Below are positions 7,408-10,182 of a stretch of DNA of 10,182 nt, in pieces. The stretch is from Bacteroidota bacterium. GTDB taxonomy: Bacteria; Bacteroidota; Bacteroidia; B-17B0; B-17BO. Under the pieces are notes generated by a model. That model did no database searches, was not told where the DNA came from, and worked only from the letters and a program-made list of their open reading frames with translations. Made by a program: the position numbers and the translations under genes. The first letter of the stretch is position 1, and every line of letters begins with the position of its first letter. The stretch covers positions 1 to 10,182 of the forward strand of contig JANXRU010000038.1 in the NCBI GenBank assembly GCA_025356715.1, read 5' to 3'.

Positions 7408-7410
7408 TTT

Positions 7411-7453
7411 TTCCAACACGGAGTTTCAGAGAATAAGGAGGCCGCAGAGTTTT
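7411..7453 (-). repeat. CTCTGTG intergenic repeat, copy 2, inverted
   Basis: It starts three bases after the rfaE1 stop. Read on the minus strand it begins AAAACTCTGCGGCCTCC and ends AACTCCGTGTTGGAA. It aligns with copy 3 at about 30 of 39 positions with one gap. It is richer in G+C than its surroundings, which makes it stand out by eye. Together with copy 3 it forms imperfect inverted repeats around a 132-base AT-rich centre. Confidence 0.65.
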
Positions 7454-7585
7454 AAAATTGTAAATGATTAAATAATAAAGCTTGAATTATTAATCAATTT
7501 TAACGTTACAATATTAACAAAAGTGATTAAAAGAAAAATTAACGGAAGTTTAAATGATATTTAAATTTCACATTGCAACTATAAA

Positions 7586-7629
7586 AAAACTCAGTGAGCT
7601 CCTTTTACTCCAAAAACTCTGTGTTATAA
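7586..7629 (+). repeat. CTCTGTG intergenic repeat, copy 3, leader of ubiE
   Basis: It begins AAAACTCAGTGAGCTCC and ends AAACTCTGTGTTATAA, then continues through an A-rich leader to the ubiE ATG at 7645. It is the inverted partner of copy 2, and its 3' part plus leader closely matches copy 1. A poor -7-like box (TAAATTAG, 7627-7634) overlaps its end, with TTTT 20 bases upstream. That would leave only about five bases of leader, so I do not call a promoter here. The 237 bases between rfaE1 and ubiE otherwise hold only AT-rich sequence with weak palindromes. Confidence 0.65.
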
Positions 7630-7644
7630 ATTAGAAAAAATTAA

Positions 7645-8370
7645 ATGGAAACAGTAACCCCCTATAACAACAACGATTCTAAAAAAGATCAAGTAGCACA
7701 AATGTTTAACAACATTGCTTACCGTTATGATTTCTTAAATTCATTATTATCATTAGGAATTCATAAAGGTTGGAGAAAAAAATGTGTGCAATTGATTTCA
7801 AAAAAAAATCCGAAACACTTATTAGACGTTGCTACTGGAACAGCAGATTTTGCAATTGGTTGTATGAAATTAAATCCAGATTCAATTATTGGAATTGATA
7901 TCAGCGAGGGCATGATGAAATTTGGTAGAGAAAAAATAGAAAAATTAAATTTTCAAAATAAAATCATATTACAATATGGAGATGCGGAAACGTGTGATTT
8001 ACCAGGAAATTCCATTGATGCTATTACTGTAGGATTTGGAGTTCGTAATTTTCAAAATTTAGAAAAAGGGTTACAAAATATGAATCGGATATTAAAACCA
8101 GGCGGACAAATTTGTATTTTAGAATTTTCCACGCCCCGAAAATTTCCAATGAAGCAGTTTTATAAATTTCATTTCAAATACATCACTCCTACTCTAGGGA
8201 AAATATTTTCTAAAGATTCAAGTGCCTATACCTATTTACCTGAATCAATCAAAGTATTTCCTGACAATGAACGATTTACTGAGATACTAGAAAAAACAGG
8301 CTATTGTAACGCTACCTTTCAGTCCGTTAGTTTTGGTTTAGCGGCTATTTATTTAGCTGATAAAAAATAA
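7645..8370 (+). CDS. ubiE: Demethylmenaquinone methyltransferase UbiE/MenG
   Basis: A 241-residue class I SAM-dependent methyltransferase that adds the ring methyl group in the last step of menaquinone synthesis. In Bacteroidota, which lack ubiquinone, only the menaquinone role is expected. The family hallmarks are all present: VAQMFNNIAYRYDFLNSLLS at the N-terminus, HKGWRKK, and SAM motif I LLDVATGTADFAI (D61, G65, D68). Next come GIDISEGMM, YGDAETCDLP (D113) and the UbiE signature VGFGVRNFQNLEKGL, then RILKPGGQICILEFSTP. The C-terminal part has SAYTYLPESIKVFP and ends SFGLAAIYLADKK, so the protein is complete. The ATG at 7645 is preceded by an A-rich leader joined to repeat copy 3. It converges with the antiporter gene, with 9 bases between the stops and no clear terminator hairpin. 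Confidence 0.96.
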   Translation: METVTPYNNNDSKKDQVAQMFNNIAYRYDFLNSLLSLGIHKGWRKKCVQLISKKNPKHLLDVATGTADFAIGCMKLNPDSIIGIDISEGMMKFGREKIEKLNFQNKIILQYGDAETCDLPGNSIDAITVGFGVRNFQNLEKGLQNMNRILKPGGQICILEFSTPRKFPMKQFYKFHFKYITPTLGKIFSKDSSAYTYLPESIKVFPDNERFTEILEKTGYCNATFQSVSFGLAAIYLADKK

Positions 8371-8379
8371 TCATTTGAT

Positions 8380-10182
8380 TTAAGGTTTAATAATTAATAC
8401 TGATGGAGTATTGGATAACCAGTTACTTTCTGAGTCTAATACTTTTTTCCAACTATCAATACTTAAGATGATTAAATCTTGTTGTTCCAAAATAATATTT
8501 TCTATTTTTTGTTCGTCGTATAATGCGATGTGATTTGGTGCTATTTGCTCAATAGAACGGATAGCTTCTTTTAATTCAGGATTTTGTTTGATGGTTCCAG
8601 AAGCATCTAAAACAATCACTCTTACTTCGCTATTATGAATTAATTTTTGAGCATAGATCAATAAAAAACTATCACTGATAGAAAAAATAGGAATAAAAAT
8701 AGTTTCAATTTTTTCTAAACCTTTATCTAATAAAATTCCTACGGGTACTTTTGCTGATTTAATAATTTGCTTAGTTCGCTCATCAAAAATAGTATTATCA
8801 AATAATTTCTCTCTGCCTGTAATTTTATCATATAGCTTTTCAGGATTTATAATATTAGATGTGAAGCCTAAAATTTTTCCAAGAAGTGTGCCCTCATACA
8901 CCGAGCGTCCAATGCCAACTAAGAGCAAATCAACGTTTCCAGCATTAGCCGTTTCACTAATTTCCTTATCAATATCTTGTGTTGATTTGAATAAGGTATC
9001 AACAGTCATATTTAATTTTTGAGCTTCTCGTTTAATTGGTTTAAAGCTATCACGCTCATATTCTATGGCATTAAATTGATTAATATCGCTACTGGGCGAC
9101 AAATGTAATGCGGTAACGGTTGCATTTTGCGGTGCTTTTTTAATGAAACTATTTGCTAGTCTAATTAATGATCTTCCTCTAAGTGGGCTTCCAAAAGAAA
9201 CGAGTATGTTGTATTTGCCAGATTTTTCGATGGTTTCAGGAATACTATCGATATTTTTTTCGGGTAAAAAACGATTGATTAAATCTAAAGCAGGCCCTGT
9301 CATAAAGGTTGTTACTAAAGCCATAATAACCATCATTGCAAATACTTCGGGAGTTAACACTCCAAGATCGTATCCAATATTAAGTACGACTAATTCCATT
9401 AATCCTCTGGTGTTCATTAGTGCCCCTATAATAAGGCTATCTCGCCAACTTTGACCAATAAATTTTGCAGCGATAGCGCTTCCGATAAATTTTCCAATAA
9501 CAGCTACTAAAATTATTATGCCACATAGTTGCCATAAATGTGGTTCGTTTAATAAACCGATTTGAGTTCTCAATCCGGTAAACACAAAAAACAAAGGCAG
9601 TAATAATAACATAGAAACATCTTCAATTTTTTCAATAAAAATATTTCTGAAATTTGTAGTGGATGGCATGATAACACCCGCCATGAATGCGCCAAACAAA
9701 GCGTGTATGCCAATTACCTCCGTTGCGTATGACGACACTAATAAGATAATGAAGAAGACTGCAACTACTGGTTTACTTAATCCTTCTTTATTAGAATAAA
9801 TATCGCCCATGCGTTTCAAAAAAGGTTTTACTAATTTCAACATTAAAAATACATAAGCTATAGCCATTAAAATAGTATAGATGGAACTAATAAAAGTTCC
9901 TGCTTTCACAATAGCAATAACAGCGGCCAACATACACCACGCCGTAATATCATCTGCTGCAGCACAAGTAATTGCTAAGGCGCCTAATTTAGTTTTAGTT
10001 AAATTTCGTTCTTGAACAATACGTGCTAATACAGGAAAGGCAGTGATACTCATAGAAATTCCTATGAATAACGAAAATGGTAAAAATTTAATATCCTGTG
10101 GAGCGTAATGTTGATAAACGAAATATGCCAATCCTATACCTAAAGTAAATGGAAAAATAATACTTGCATGACTAATAACGAT
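8380..10182 (-). CDS. CPA2-family cation:proton antiporter with C-terminal USP-like tandem (5' truncated by window edge)
   Basis: Reading on the minus strand from the right edge gives 600 residues to the TAA at 8380-8382. The frame is open to the edge and begins IVISHASIIFPFTLGI, typical of mid-transporter sequence, so the start lies outside; a TTG near 10131 is internal. About 300 visible residues form hydrophobic helices of a Na+/H+ exchanger domain. They include MSITAFPVLARI and AAADDITAWCML, with the paired aspartates at visible residues 77-78 that carry ions in CPA2 proteins, then a GxFMAGVIMP-type segment and LMNTRGLMELVVLNIG. From about residue 322 the chain is soluble: one USP-like domain (KYNILVSFGSPLRGRS to about 470) and a second to the C-terminus (KVPVGILL onward, ending SVLIIKP). 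The architecture resembles plant CHX and bacterial CPA2 proteins with regulatory tails. The likely role is K+ or Na+/H+ exchange at the inner membrane. Ion specificity is not readable. Confidence 0.92.
   Translation of the reverse strand: MVISHASIIFPFTLGIGLAYFVYQHYAPQDIKFLPFSLFIGISMSITAFPVLARIVQERNLTKTKLGALAITCAAADDITAWCMLAAVIAIVKAGTFISSIYTILMAIAYVFLMLKLVKPFLKRMGDIYSNKEGLSKPVVAVFFIILLVSSYATEVIGIHALFGAFMAGVIMPSTTNFRNIFIEKIEDVSMLLLLPLFFVFTGLRTQIGLLNEPHLWQLCGIIILVAVIGKFIGSAIAAKFIGQSWRDSLIIGALMNTRGLMELVVLNIGYDLGVLTPEVFAMMVIMALVTTFMTGPALDLINRFLPEKNIDSIPETIEKSGKYNILVSFGSPLRGRSLIRLANSFIKKAPQNATVTALHLSPSSDINQFNAIEYERDSFKPIKREAQKLNMTVDTLFKSTQDIDKEISETANAGNVDLLLVGIGRSVYEGTLLGKILGFTSNIINPEKLYDKITGREKLFDNTIFDERTKQIIKSAKVPVGILLDKGLEKIETIFIPIFSISDSFLLIYAQKLIHNSEVRVIVLDASGTIKQNPELKEAIRSIEQIAPNHIALYDEQKIENIILEQQDLIILSIDSWKKVLDSESNWLSNTPSVLIIKP

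Noticed and set aside
7454..7565. AT-rich palindromes between rfaE1 and ubiE (AAAATTG...CAATTTT with an imperfect inner stem, 7454-7501, and TTTAAAT-GAT-ATTTAAA, 7549-7565)
   Set aside because: Stems are almost purely A/T and interrupted; too weak to call an operator or terminator without comparison to relatives.
9143..9454. A 103-codon plus-strand frame inside the antiporter gene
   Set aside because: The opposite strand encodes well-conserved transporter sequence, and the frame has no signature of its own.

Overview
The window is AT-rich, densely coded DNA from a member of the Bacteroidota, probably a Flavobacteriales/Sphingobacteriales-like lineage. The main evidence is the C-terminal part of PorV, a type IX secretion protein found only in this phylum. 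Supporting signs are a Bacteroidota-type promoter (TTG, 18-nt spacer, TAGATTTG), A-rich leaders without Shine-Dalgarno motifs, an RfaE1-type heptose kinase without the fused nucleotidyltransferase domain, and a menaquinone-type UbiE/MenG. Assignment below phylum level is uncertain.

Left part (1-4249, all plus strand): the 3' end of porV is followed by a probable transcription unit of three genes. These are a GT4-family glycosyltransferase, a DUF2779 protein whose start overlaps the glycosyltransferase stop by four bases, and a small Omp85/D15-type outer-membrane barrel without POTRA domains. Two of the three fit envelope biogenesis. The DUF2779 protein looks like a two-module nuclease, with a Cas4/Dna2-like Fe-S PD-(D/E)XK half and an RNase H-fold-like half, and is the odd member.

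Middle (4284-4951, minus strand): an EVE-domain protein followed by a 76-residue orphan with a signal peptide and one C-terminal membrane segment. A 165-bp divergent intergenic region carries a good promoter for the next gene, a class I PLP-dependent aminotransferase (5117-6310, plus strand).

Right part: the aminotransferase is followed by the heptose-7-phosphate kinase rfaE1 (LPS core precursor synthesis) and ubiE (last step of menaquinone synthesis). ubiE is convergent, with only a 9-bp gap, with a large CPA2 cation:proton antiporter that runs off the right edge and has a long C-terminal region of two USP-like domains.

The main signal outside the genes is a small repeat family with a CTCTGTG core. 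Copies lie just before rfaE1 and just before ubiE, reaching the start codon in near-identical leaders, and an inverted copy lies directly after rfaE1. The second and third copies flank the 132-bp AT-rich spacer as imperfect inverted repeats, like a small MITE-type element. There is no CRISPR array, RNA gene, insertion-sequence transposase or phage gene. Apart from the repeats, the DUF2779 nuclease and the small orphan, the region is ordinary housekeeping and envelope DNA.
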